NCBI RefSeq assembly: GCF_030553055.1
Contig: NZ_CP130713.1
Span: 4,774,001 to 4,838,000, forward strand
Length of the DNA stretch: 64,000 nucleotides
DNA from: Streptomyces sp. XD-27
GTDB taxonomy: Bacteria; Actinomycetota; Actinomycetes; Streptomycetales; Streptomycetaceae
Direction: 5' to 3'
Shown here: positions 1 through 12,027 of the stretch, in pieces
Layout of the letters: each line of letters starts with the position of its first letter
Position numbering within the stretch: position 1 is the first letter of the stretch
Notes under the pieces: generated by a model
What the model was told of the DNA's origin: nothing
The model's database searches: none
The model's input: the letters and a program-made list of their open reading frames with translations, nothing else
Program-made: the position numbers and the translations under genes

Positions 1-1704
1 GGATCGAACATGATGCGCCAGGCCGTGCCGCTGATCAAGGCCGAGGCGCCGCTGGTCGGCACCGGCATGGAGTACCGCTGCGCGGTCGACGCCGGCGACG
101 TCATCAAGGCCGAGAAGGACGGTGTCGTCCAGGAGGTCTCCGCCGACTACGTGACGGTGGCCAACGACGACGGCACGTACACCACCTACCGGGTGGCCAA
201 GTTCTCCCGCTCGAACCAGGGCACCTCCTTCAACCAGAAGGTCGTCGTGGACGAGGGCGCGCGGGTCGTCGAGGGCCAGGTGCTCGCCGACGGTCCGTCC
301 ACCGACAAGGGTGAGATGGCGCTCGGCAAGAACCTCCTGGTGGCGTTCATGCCGTGGGAGGGCCACAACTACGAGGACGCGATCATCCTCAGCCAGCGCC
401 TGGTGCAGGACGACGTCCTCTCCTCGATCCACATCGAGGAGCACGAGGTCGACGCCCGCGACACCAAGCTCGGCCCCGAGGAGATCACCCGGGACATCCC
501 GAACGTCTCCGAGGAGGTCCTGGCCGACCTCGACGAGCGCGGCATCATCCGCATCGGCGCCGAGGTCATCGCCGGCGACATCCTGGTCGGCAAGGTCACT
601 CCGAAGGGTGAGACCGAGCTGACCCCGGAGGAGCGCCTGCTGCGCGCGATCTTCGGTGAGAAGGCCCGTGAGGTCCGTGACACCTCGCTGAAGGTGCCGC
701 ACGGCGAGACCGGCAAGGTCATCGGCGTCCGCGTCTTCGACCGCGAGGAGGGCGACGAGCTGCCGCCGGGCGTGAACCAGCTGGTCCGCGTCTACGTCGC
801 GCAGAAGCGCAAGATCACCGACGGTGACAAGCTCGCCGGCCGCCACGGCAACAAGGGCGTCATCTCCAAGATCCTGCCGGTCGAGGACATGCCGTTCCTG
901 GAGGACGGCACCCCGGTCGACATCATCCTCAACCCGCTGGGTGTCCCGTCCCGAATGAACCCGGGACAGGTCCTGGAGATCCACCTCGGCTGGCTGGCCT
1001 CCCGCGGCTGGAAGGTCGAGGGCAGCGAGGAGTGGATGCAGCGCCTGCAGGCGATCGGCGCCGACGAGGTCGCCGCCGGCACCAACGTCGCCACCCCGGT
1101 CTTCGACGGTGCGCGCGAGGACGAGATCGCCGGTCTCTTCGAGGCCACGATCCCGAACCGCGACGGCGACCGGCTGGTGCAGCCCTCCGGTAAGGCCCGG
1201 CTCTTCGACGGCCGCTCCGGCGAGCCGTTCCCGGACCCGATCTCGGTCGGCTACATGTACATCCTCAAGCTGCACCACCTGGTGGACGACAAGCTGCACG
1301 CCCGCTCCACCGGCCCGTACTCGATGATCACCCAGCAGCCGCTGGGTGGTAAGGCTCAGTTCGGTGGCCAGCGCTTCGGTGAGATGGAGGTGTGGGCGCT
1401 GGAGGCTTACGGCGCCGCGTACGCCCTCCAGGAGCTGCTGACCATCAAGTCCGACGACGTCACCGGCCGTGTCAAGGTCTACGAGGCGATCGTCAAGGGC
1501 GAGAACATCCCGGAGCCCGGCATCCCCGAGTCCTTCAAGGTGCTCATCAAGGAGATGCAGTCCCTGTGCCTCAACGTGGAGGTGCTGTCCAGCGACGGCA
1601 TGTCCATCGAGATGCGTGACACCGACGAGGACGTCTTCCGCGCTGCGGAGGAGCTCGGCATCGACCTGTCCCGGCGCGAGCCGAGCAGCGTCGAAGAGGT
1701 CTGA
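1..1704 (+). CDS. rpoB: RNA polymerase beta subunit (3' part)
   Basis: C-terminal 567 residues of the beta subunit of RNA polymerase; the gene runs in from the left edge, so the ATG at 10 is an internal methionine. The reading frame is open from base 1 ([11 protein letters not shown]). Visible hallmarks are the EDAI segment near the active centre, the HGNKG motif (about nt 841-860) and the C-terminal clamp that contacts beta'. The rifampicin-resistance region lies upstream, outside the window. The protein ends in the SSVEEV tail typical of actinobacteria. Followed after 122 bp by rpoC on the same strand, as in nearly all bacteria. Confidence 0.98.
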   Translation, partial: GSNMMRQAVPLIKAEAPLVGTGMEYRCAVDAGDVIKAEKDGVVQEVSADYVTVANDDGTYTTYRVAKFSRSNQGTSFNQKVVVDEGARVVEGQVLADGPSTDKGEMALGKNLLVAFMPWEGHNYEDAIILSQRLVQDDVLSSIHIEEHEVDARDTKLGPEEITRDIPNVSEEVLADLDERGIIRIGAEVIAGDILVGKVTPKGETELTPEERLLRAIFGEKAREVRDTSLKVPHGETGKVIGVRVFDREEGDELPPGVNQLVRVYVAQKRKITDGDKLAGRHGNKGVISKILPVEDMPFLEDGTPVDIILNPLGVPSRMNPGQVLEIHLGWLASRGWKVEGSEEWMQRLQAIGADEVAAGTNVATPVFDGAREDEIAGLFEATIPNRDGDRLVQPSGKARLFDGRSGEPFPDPISVGYMYILKLHHLVDDKLHARSTGPYSMITQQPLGGKAQFGGQRFGEMEVWALEAYGAAYALQELLTIKSDDVTGRVKVYEAIVKGENIPEPGIPESFKVLIKEMQSLCLNVEVLSSDGMSIEMRDTDEDVFRAAEELGIDLSRREPSSVEEV

Positions 1705-1826
1705 CGGGTCTGGCGGGAGCTCCCTCGTGGAGTTCCCGCCGTCCCCGGACCCCCATCAGACCAACACAGCGCCCCTCATCTCGCTGACGCGAGGGGCACG
1801 ACCCCTGAAAGAGGGATTGACGACAA

Positions 1827-5738
<3,912 letters not shown>

Positions 5739-5749
5739 GTAGCTGAGTG

Positions 5750-5780
5750 AAGGGCGGCCCCCTGCTGGGGGGCCGCCCTT
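5750..5780 (+). terminator. Bidirectional terminator after rpoC
   Basis: Perfect 13-bp inverted repeat (5750-5762 with 5768-5780), loop of about 5 nt, GC-rich and without a T-tract, as is common in Streptomyces. It sits between rpoC (plus strand) and the stop of the convergent M48 peptidase gene (minus strand), so it could stop transcription from both sides. Confidence 0.85.
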
Positions 5781-5809
5781 CGGCATTTCCGGGGCCTTGC
5801 GCAGATGTG

Positions 5810-6934
5810 TCAGCGCTGCGGCCGGAGGTAGGGCTGGAGCCGGTGCAGCCGGGTCGGGTAGTCGGGGTGCGTGGCCAGCAGACGGGCCAGCGGACCGGGC
5901 ACAGCCAGGGGCTTGCCGGCGACTGCGGCTTGGCGGCGGGCCTGGGTCTCGGTGGTGTGCATGGCGTACAGCACCTCCGCCAGCATCGGTGCGAAGCCGA
6001 GCGCGGCTGCGTGCCGGTCGGCGCGCAGCTCGGCGCGGCGAGCGAGAGCGGCCATCAGGTACGGGATGGCGAGGAGGACCAGCGGCAGCCCGTAGAGCAC
6101 GGTGATCGTGAGGAAGGTGATGACCCCGACGGCGCACACCAGGGCGGCGGCAGCCAGGAAGGAGAAGTATCTGGTGAAAGCGACCGCGAGGGTGATCACC
6201 GCGCGTATCAGGCGCCAGGCGACCCGGCCGGGCAGCGAGTACCAGTACTCCAGCAGGGACGACCAGGCGTGGCCGCCGGTGTGGTGGCCGAGTTCATGGG
6301 CGAGTACGGCGGCCAGCTGGGCACTCGGCAGCCGCTCCAGAGCGAACCGCGTGACCCCGACGATGTGTCCGGCCGCAGCGTACGCGTTGAGATCGTGACT
6401 GTCCTCGATCCACAGCTCGTACTGCCGCCCGTCGACACCCGCGCGTGCCGTCACCTCCCGCCAGACAGGTTCCAGGCGGTCGCGCTCATGGGGCAGCGGG
6501 CGGTGCAGCCGCAGCAGATAGCGGGCGAGTAAGTCCTCGGTGGGGCGATGAAAGACGAGGGCGCCGGAGAGGACCCAGGCGATCGTCGGGAGCCAGTACG
6601 GGAGGCCGAGCCAGGCGTCCAGGAGCAGGCTGACGAGCACGACCACCAGCAGGCTGAGCAGGAAGCCGGGGAGGAGCAGAGCCAGTGTGCCCAGCGTGGT
6701 GACGTCCGCGCCGCGCTGGCGGGCCGTGAAGTGCAGCCGGGTGCCGGGGGCGTTCTGGTAGTCGAGGTCGTCGGGGGCGAACCGAGGCGGCTGGACCGGC
6801 GGCTCTGCCTGGGGCGGCGGGGGCGGGGGAGAGGGCGGCTGTGGGTACCGCGGCTCCGGTACGGCACCGGCCCGCGCGTATTGCGGAGGCTGGGGTGCCG
6901 GGCCTGGGTACTGGGGTTCGGATGGCTGCGACAT
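5810..6934 (-). CDS. M48-family membrane zinc metallopeptidase
   Basis: 374-aa membrane peptidase, last gene of the six-gene minus-strand cluster. Residues 1-60 are Pro/Gln-rich and presumably cytosolic; hydrophobic segments lie at about 82-127 and 241-297. The zinc site HELGHH is at residues 213-218 (HExxH) and the third ligand is probably E302 in RRAELRADRHAAALG, matching the M48 (HtpX/Ste24-like) pattern, so the enzyme looks active. The start (6934) is placed by AAAGGA 5-6 nt upstream; a 23-residue upstream extension exists but lacks this support. Only 25 bp separate it from the PycTM-like gene, which suggests cotranscription. The substrate is unknown. A role in processing a membrane partner from the same operon is inference. 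Confidence 0.85.
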   Translation of the reverse strand: MSQPSEPQYPGPAPQPPQYARAGAVPEPRYPQPPSPPPPPPQAEPPVQPPRFAPDDLDYQNAPGTRLHFTARQRGADVTTLGTLALLLPGFLLSLLVVVLVSLLLDAWLGLPYWLPTIAWVLSGALVFHRPTEDLLARYLLRLHRPLPHERDRLEPVWREVTARAGVDGRQYELWIEDSHDLNAYAAAGHIVGVTRFALERLPSAQLAAVLAHELGHHTGGHAWSSLLEYWYSLPGRVAWRLIRAVITLAVAFTRYFSFLAAAALVCAVGVITFLTITVLYGLPLVLLAIPYLMAALARRAELRADRHAAALGFAPMLAEVLYAMHTTETQARRQAAVAGKPLAVPGPLARLLATHPDYPTRLHRLQPYLRPQR

Positions 6935-6959
6935 GGTGATCCTTTGCGGTGTGAAGACG

Positions 6960-7484
6960 TCAGCCGACGAGCAGGGAAGCAGGAAGCAGCACCGCGCCCG
7001 CACTGAACGCGATCAGCCCGGCCCGTACCCAGTGGTGCTTACGAGCGGCGATACGGCTGTTCTCTGCGAGTGCCGCCATGAGCGAGGCGGCCGGATCCCG
7101 CTCGGTCTCGGCCAGTGCCTGAGCCAACTCGTCTCGCTGGACGGCGCGTTGGATGTCGCCGAAATAGGTGAGTGGTGCGCCTGGAGCCCAGGTGCTGCTG
7201 CGGTAGCGCGGCAGCACGACCATGAGCAGGGACAGCAGCCCCGTGGCGAGTGCGGCGGAGCCGGTCCACCACACGGCCGTACCGGGGGCGGACAAGGTGC
7301 TGGGTTCCCAGTCGCGCCCGGCCAGCAGTCCCGTGATCACGCCCGTGGTCGTACCGATTGCGGCGACCAGTGTGTTCGCCTTGCTGTCCGCCCGGGCGAT
7401 CTCCGAACGCAGTTCGGCGAGGAGCCGGGCCGCGGCCTCGGTGCCAGGGGCGGCCGCTGGTGCGGCCGGACCGGTGGCGGTCAC
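6960..7484 (-). CDS. PycTM-like (DUF5706) membrane protein, Pycsar-effector fold
   Basis: 174-aa protein with a GTG start at 7484. An amphipathic N-terminal helix with RADSKANTL is followed by three hydrophobic segments (about residues 34-55, 70-92 and 148-173); between them are LTYFGDI and NSRIAARKH, the pattern I associate with the PycTM/DUF5706 domain. In Pycsar anti-phage systems that domain is the membrane-damaging effector switched on by cyclic pyrimidine nucleotides. This protein has no nucleotide-binding domain of its own, so sensing would need a partner. Its GTG overlaps a TGA of the upstream gene's likely true frame (GTGA), suggesting translational coupling. The family call is by eye and should be confirmed by a profile search. 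Confidence 0.75.
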   Translation of the reverse strand: MTATGPAAPAAAPGTEAAARLLAELRSEIARADSKANTLVAAIGTTTGVITGLLAGRDWEPSTLSAPGTAVWWTGSAALATGLLSLLMVVLPRYRSSTWAPGAPLTYFGDIQRAVQRDELAQALAETERDPAASLMAALAENSRIAARKHHWVRAGLIAFSAGAVLLPASLLVG

Positions 7485-8868
7485 CGGGCGCCGTCCTGTT
7501 GTCCGCTGTCGTCCACGCTGTCGGCGCCCTGCGGTTCGCAGTCCTGAGCTGCCGATTCCTGTGTTGCGGCGGGCGGGGGCCGGGCATGACGGGGGTACTG
7601 CCGTACCCTGCCGGCGGCTGCCAGTCGGTGAAGGTCCCGACCGGAGGCGCGGATGGCGCAGGCGCCGTCGGCGGTACGGGCGGCGGCGGTACGGGCTGCG
7701 TGGGCTCGACCGCCTCCTGGGCCGCCGGGGCCGGGACCGTGGGCGTCGCCTGCGGCGGATTCTGCGGCACGGGCGGCGTGTCCTCCCGCTGCGGCACCCC
7801 CGGGAGCCGCCGGTTGAGGATGTCGACGAAGGTGCGCAGCGCCAGCTGCTTGGGTACTTCCAGCTCGTAGTCCTCCGCGAGATTGCCACCGAGTAGCTGG
7901 CCGACCAGGTCCTTCTGGTCCTGGAGCAGCCGGAGTTGGTCCTCGCGCATGCTGTTCATCACCAGCGCGGTGTCCTCGGGGTGCTGAGCGAGGTGCAGCG
8001 CCCACGCCCGCACCCCGCCTTGCTCCAGGTGCTGCTGGTAGAAGTCGATCTTCTGGGCCTCGTACCGCTGCAACTCCAGCTGATAGCGGCTGTGCAGCAT
8101 GGCCTGCTCGTGCTGCCACTGCTGCTGCTGGAGCGCCAGTTCGTGCTCCTGCCGGCCGTATTCCCGCGCGCGCCCGACGGTCAACGCGTCCTGCCGGCGG
8201 GCGCGCCGGTCCAGCTCGACGTCGATGTCCATGCCGCGTTGCTGCGTGAGGATCTGCTCGGTGGCGCTGTGGTCGATCGCCTGCAGTCGCTGCTGGTGGT
8301 CGATGTTCTCCTGGTCCCGGCGCAGCCGTACGGTCCAGGAGACCTTGAGGCCGGCCGCGGCGCCCAGCGGGCCCTGCCCGGCCACGGCCGCCAGGACCTC
8401 CTGTTCGGCGGCGGCGCTCTCGGCGATGGCGAACCGGCGGGCCACCGGCCTGGCCGCCTGCTCCAACTCGGCGAACAGCAGCCGCGGCACGTCCCGGTGG
8501 CCGCTGGAGACGAAGAGCGCGGGGTCGGCGACCTGCCAGGAGAGGTCGACGGCGACCCTGAACTCGAAGGCGTCGTTGTCGCTGGGCAGCGTTGACGCGC
8601 CCCGGACGGGGTGGACGCCCATGTCGACCTCATACACCGCGGAGTAGCGCTTGGCGGCGCTTTCCGCGCGGGTCGGCCGCAGCGGCGGCAGATAGGTGTC
8701 GTACGAGCCCTTGGGGGTGGCGAAGACCAGGGCGTGATCGATCCGGGTCAGCGGCTTGCGGGTGAATTCGAACCGGGCCAGCTGCCGCACGGTGAGCACG
8801 GGGTCTCTCAGCTCGGTGTGCCGGTCGGCGGGTTGCTCCCACTCGGGCGGGCGACGGAGGTCGGGCAT
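7481..8868 (-). CDS. SPFH-like coiled-coil protein; 3' end ambiguous (apparent frameshift)
   Basis: Starts at 8868 (ATG, AAGGAG about 10 nt upstream). Residues 40-180 resemble an SPFH/band-7 type beta domain; residues 185-285 form a Gln/Arg/Glu-rich helical coiled coil; 290-357 are helical; 358-430 are Pro-rich. The frame stays open to 7039, but from about residue 430 it would overlap the PycTM-like gene by 445 nt and reads as its shadow. A -1 shift near the C5 run (plus-strand G5 at 7575-7579) gives an acidic, Gln-rich tail ending at 7481-7483, exactly GTGA-overlapping the next gene: 462 aa. I list that end. The cause could be a sequencing error, a mutation or programmed frameshifting. Function unknown; SPFH proteins scaffold membrane domains, which fits neighbours that are membrane proteins. 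Confidence 0.6.
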
Positions 8869-8892
8869 GTCGCAAGGTCTCCTTGGCGGTAC

Positions 8893-11103
8893 TCAGCGGT
8901 GCTGGGGAGGCGTGGGCAGTACGGTTCGCAGCCGGCCCGCGACGGGCGGCGGCTGGGCGCCGTCCTCGCCGGGCATGGTGCGCAGCAGGTGGTCCAGGCG
9001 CTGGTGTTCGGGTACGGAGGTGACGAGCATCGGCAGCAGCGCGGCCAGGGCCCATTCGGTCGCGGTGTCGTGGTCCGCGATCAGCACCCACTGGCGCAGG
9101 ACGTCGAGCGCGTCCTGGGTGTGGCCGAGGTCGGCGAGGGCGGCGCGCCACAGGGCGGCGATGCCCTGGGCCGCGGGGGTGTGCTCCGCAGCGGCACGGG
9201 CGTACCAGCCGAGCACCAGGGGGCACGGTTCATCCCGCTCGGTCCGCCGGCAGGCGCTGACGAAGCCGCTGAGGGCGAGTGCGCGCACCGGCGGTCCGTC
9301 GTCCAGGGTCCGCAGCAGCTCGGCGAGGACCTGGTCACCGACGGAGGAGAGCAGCAACAGCTCGACGGAGGCGGCGGCTTCGTCGAGCAGCGTTTCGTCA
9401 GGCTCCCGGCCGTCCGCTTCTCGGTTGTCCGCGTGCTGGTTGCGGACGGTCTTACGCAGCGCTGCGAGCGTCTCCACCGGCCGTTCGGTGCCGATCAGGC
9501 CGTGGGCGCGGATCGCCACCCAGCACAGCTCCGCGTCCTCGCCCCCGCACCAGTCGTCGATGATGCGCGGCACGTTCGGGGTCTGGAGCAGGTGGGCGAG
9601 GGTGAGGGCGCTCACGGCGACGAGGCGGTGCCGGTAGCGTTTCGAGGTCGCCCATGGCTCGATGACCAGGGCCATGGCCGATGGCAGGTCGGTGTAGGCG
9701 AGGACGGCGGCGGTCGCGGCCGCGCGGGTACGGACCAACGGCCGGCCGTCGCCCGCGAGCTGCTGCAGCCAGCGCACCAGCGCGGGCCTGGCCGACGGGT
9801 GGCCTGTCCAGACCTCCCGCAGCAGCACGGGGGCGGACCGGTCATCCCGGTAGGCGGCCTTGAGCTGGGTGACCGGTCCCCATTCGGTCTGCTCCTGCTC
9901 CTCGTACAGCTTGGCTCGGGAGAGTTCGAGCCGCTTGCCGATGTGGGTGCCGAAGACCGGGACGGTCGGCAGGCGGGCAGGGTCCTCGGTGCGCTGCAGA
10001 AAGGCGTACAGCACGTCGCTCAGCTCCGCCGTGAGCGCGTACGGGCCGCCGTCGAAGGCGGCCAGCGCGACGAGGAAGGCCTTGTCGCGCAGGTGCACGG
10101 AGCTTTCGGCGGCTGCGAACCACTCCTGGACCTGCCCTTCGAGCGCGGTCAGCGAGAAGCGCGCGATCTCTGCCTCGCCGGTCCGGTCGCGGGCGTATTC
10201 CGCGAGCGCGATGGCGTACTGGGCGGCCTCGCGCAGCTGATGCCCGCGGTCCAGGAACTCCGTGACCTCGGGCCGGGTGAGGAGCTGCTCCGTCCGCTCG
10301 GCGCCGACCAGGTCCCGCAGGCTGGACTCCAGCACGAGCGCGGCGGCCGGGGGCCGCCATGCGTGGCCGCGGATGCCCTCCAGCGCGGCGTCCGGTCCCA
10401 CGGTGATCACCAGACCGTCACCCTCGGCGAGGCGGTCCCGGGCAGCCAGCAGGTCGGTGTCCCGCAGCGGCCGGTCCCGGCGGACGAGCGGATCGCGCAG
10501 GATGTATCCCCGCGCTCCCGCGTGTTCTCCGCCGCCGTCGAGCTGCCCGGCCAGCGCCGTGGGGGAGACATCGCGATCGAGTGCGTGCACGGAGGCGACA
10601 TCCAGTGCGCGCAGCAGCATGAGCGCGGCGGTGCCGCGGCCGGAGTGCCGTGGGCCCGAGAGGACCAGCACCCGCTCCTTGCGCAGCCGCTCGACCAGCG
10701 CCTCGAAGCCGGTCCCCTCGCTGACGAACAGCTGGGACAGCCGGTCCAGCCGCTCCCGGGGGATCTCGCCGGAGGAGTGGGCCGCCGGGCTGCCGAACTG
10801 GTAGTAGATCTCCGTCTTGCCATCCATGACCACGTCACCGGCCACCCGGCCGGCGCTGACCCCGCGGTTGTCGCCGCCGATCAGGCCGCCGCCGACCCGG
10901 GCACCGGATCCGAACCGCATGGTCCTGGGGGAGTGGTCCGCCAGCTCCCTCCGGGCGGCCCACGCCTGCTGCGGCTTGTCGGGCTCGTCGGCCGCCTGCT
11001 CCTCGGCGCCGGGGGCGTCGGCGCCGTTGCCGGGCTGGTCGGGTTCGCCCGCGGCCGGTGCGGGCTGCTGGGGACCGCCGGCTGCCGGAGTCTCCGCGGT
11101 CAT
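8893..11103 (-). CDS. STAND/NLR-like P-loop protein with helical repeats and shared N-terminal Gly-rich motif
   Basis: 736 aa, ATG at 11103 overlapping the cyclase stop (ATGA). Order of regions: Ala/Pro/Glu-rich linker (1-60); Gly-rich motif GGGL-x2-GDN-x-G-x-S-x-G-x-V-x-GD (71-91), also present in the cyclase next door; degenerate P-loop GPRHSGRGT (150-158), in which the Walker lysine is Arg; a hydrophobic strand DGLVITV (about 229-235) in the Walker B place; then about 450 residues of alpha-helical, HEAT/TPR-like repeats. This architecture (short motif, NTPase, repeat sensor) is that of STAND/NLR-type conflict proteins, though the NTPase may bind rather than hydrolyse. No exact family recognised. 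Confidence 0.7.
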   Translation of the reverse strand: MTAETPAAGGPQQPAPAAGEPDQPGNGADAPGAEEQAADEPDKPQQAWAARRELADHSPRTMRFGSGARVGGGLIGGDNRGVSAGRVAGDVVMDGKTEIYYQFGSPAAHSSGEIPRERLDRLSQLFVSEGTGFEALVERLRKERVLVLSGPRHSGRGTAALMLLRALDVASVHALDRDVSPTALAGQLDGGGEHAGARGYILRDPLVRRDRPLRDTDLLAARDRLAEGDGLVITVGPDAALEGIRGHAWRPPAAALVLESSLRDLVGAERTEQLLTRPEVTEFLDRGHQLREAAQYAIALAEYARDRTGEAEIARFSLTALEGQVQEWFAAAESSVHLRDKAFLVALAAFDGGPYALTAELSDVLYAFLQRTEDPARLPTVPVFGTHIGKRLELSRAKLYEEQEQTEWGPVTQLKAAYRDDRSAPVLLREVWTGHPSARPALVRWLQQLAGDGRPLVRTRAAATAAVLAYTDLPSAMALVIEPWATSKRYRHRLVAVSALTLAHLLQTPNVPRIIDDWCGGEDAELCWVAIRAHGLIGTERPVETLAALRKTVRNQHADNREADGREPDETLLDEAAASVELLLLSSVGDQVLAELLRTLDDGPPVRALALSGFVSACRRTERDEPCPLVLGWYARAAAEHTPAAQGIAALWRAALADLGHTQDALDVLRQWVLIADHDTATEWALAALLPMLVTSVPEHQRLDHLLRTMPGEDGAQPPPVAGRLRTVLPTPPQHR
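10819..10893 (-). other. Gly-rich shared motif, copy in STAND-like protein
   Basis: Encodes residues 71-95 of the P-loop protein. About 13 of 24 positions equal the C-terminal motif of the cyclase (GGGL, GDN, G, S, G, V, GD in register). Short, Gly/Asn/Val-rich paired motifs of this sort resemble bacterial amyloid signalling sequences (BASS) that join NLR-type proteins to effectors; the resemblance is mine and untested. Confidence 0.6.
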
Positions 11104-11900
11104 CGGCGCTCAGCCCGGCCGGAGGCGTCGTTCCCGAAGTGGATGTCCCCCGTGACCTGGCCGGTGGAGATCCCGTGGTTGTCCCCCATGAGGAGGCCGC
11201 CGCCGATGTGCACCTCCGCCCCGCGGAAGTCGAGGACCGTGCGCCCCGGAGCCGCGGGAGGTGCCGGGGCGTCGGCCGGTCCGGCGGCCGCCGGACTCGC
11301 GGCCGCCTCCGCCTCCCCGCCGCACGGGGCCGGTAAGGGCCCGTACAGCCATGCCCCCAGCGGTCCGTTCTTGCTGTCCACCGTGACGGCGTGGAACTCC
11401 TCGGCCGGGATACCGGTGTGGTTGTGCCGCACGATCCCCGCGTACACCGGCTCCGAGACGCAGAGCGCGACGTCGTCCGTACGCTCCCGCAGTGCGGCCC
11501 GCAGCAGTCCGGCGTCGAGCAGCCGGCAGGCGTGGTTGAGGTCCGAACCGACCCACCCGTCGTGCTCGTCGACCGCGACATAGCCCGTCGCGAGGACCGC
11601 GCGCAGCCGCATCTGGGCCGAGCTGGACGCCATCCGGTTCACGGCCCGCAGCCGCGCCGGGACCTCGCCGATCAGGGTGCGCAGCAGCGCCGTCATCGAG
11701 GCGTTGGCGTCGATCAGCACCATGACCGCGTCGCCGCGGTCGGCGCGCAGGCACTGGGTCTCGTCGATCTCGGCGCTTTCCAGGGCGCGGTCCACCAGGT
11801 CGTAGAGCATCCGGCGTAAGTACGCCTGCTCGACGTCGTCCCGGTCGCTGAACTTCTCGATGTCGAGCAGCAGGATGGTGCGGCTGACGGGGTCGGTCAT
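11100..11900 (-). CDS. Class III nucleotide cyclase-like protein with C-terminal Gly-rich motif
   Basis: 266 aa, ATG at 11900 with AGAGG about 7 nt upstream. Residues 5-185 match the class III cyclase fold: metal-binding Asp13 (LLLDIEKFS) and Asp57 (RGDAVM), and transition-state residues Asn122 and Arg126 (DLNHACRL). The usual base-selecting Lys and Asp positions appear as Ala53 and Gly115 in my hand alignment, so the nucleotide used is not obvious. A Pro/Ala-rich linker leads to a C-terminal Gly-rich motif (233-256) that closely matches residues 71-95 of the protein encoded next. The stop overlaps that gene's start (ATGA). Likely makes or binds a cyclic nucleotide; activity unproven. Confidence 0.75.
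   Translation of the reverse strand: MTDPVSRTILLLDIEKFSDRDDVEQAYLRRMLYDLVDRALESAEIDETQCLRADRGDAVMVLIDANASMTALLRTLIGEVPARLRAVNRMASSSAQMRLRAVLATGYVAVDEHDGWVGSDLNHACRLLDAGLLRAALRERTDDVALCVSEPVYAGIVRHNHTGIPAEEFHAVTVDSKNGPLGAWLYGPLPAPCGGEAEAAASPAAAGPADAPAPPAAPGRTVLDFRGAEVHIGGGLLMGDNHGISTGQVTGDIHFGNDASGRAERR
11133..11204 (-). other. Gly-rich shared motif, copy at cyclase C-terminus
   Basis: Encodes residues 233-256 of the cyclase-like protein, pattern GGGLLMGDN-x-GIS-x-G-x-V-x-GDI. It sits 10 residues before the stop. The effector-C-terminal / NTPase-N-terminal arrangement is the one described for amyloid-linked effector and NLR pairs. Confidence 0.6.
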
Positions 11901-11992
11901 GACGTGCCTCTCGCTGGAGTGTCGTACGGGAAACAGCGTGGCGATGGAGAGCCATCGGTGGTGAGGGCGGATGACGCAGTGGAACTGTGACG

Positions 11993-12002
11993 GTGTGCAC
12001 AC
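11993..12002. promoter_or_regulatory. Possible operator GTGTGCACAC upstream of cyclase operon
   Basis: Perfect 10-bp palindrome in the 127-bp gap between the Crp-type gene and the cyclase gene, 93 bp before the cyclase start. The 9-mer TGTGCACAC recurs at 12801-12809 just upstream of the Crp-type gene. Shared half-sites of TGTG...CACA type fit a Crp-family regulator; this is inference. Confidence 0.4.
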
Positions 12003-12027
12003 ACTCAGGGGATGCGGGCGGGTGCCG

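Noticed and set aside
7039..7480. Extension of the SPFH-like frame over the PycTM-like gene
   Set aside because: Arg/Gly-rich shadow of the PycTM-like gene; a 445-nt overlap between same-strand genes is implausible.
8611..11583. 990-codon plus-strand frame across the cyclase and P-loop genes
   Set aside because: Antisense shadow; the minus-strand proteins carry real motifs and ATGA overlap.
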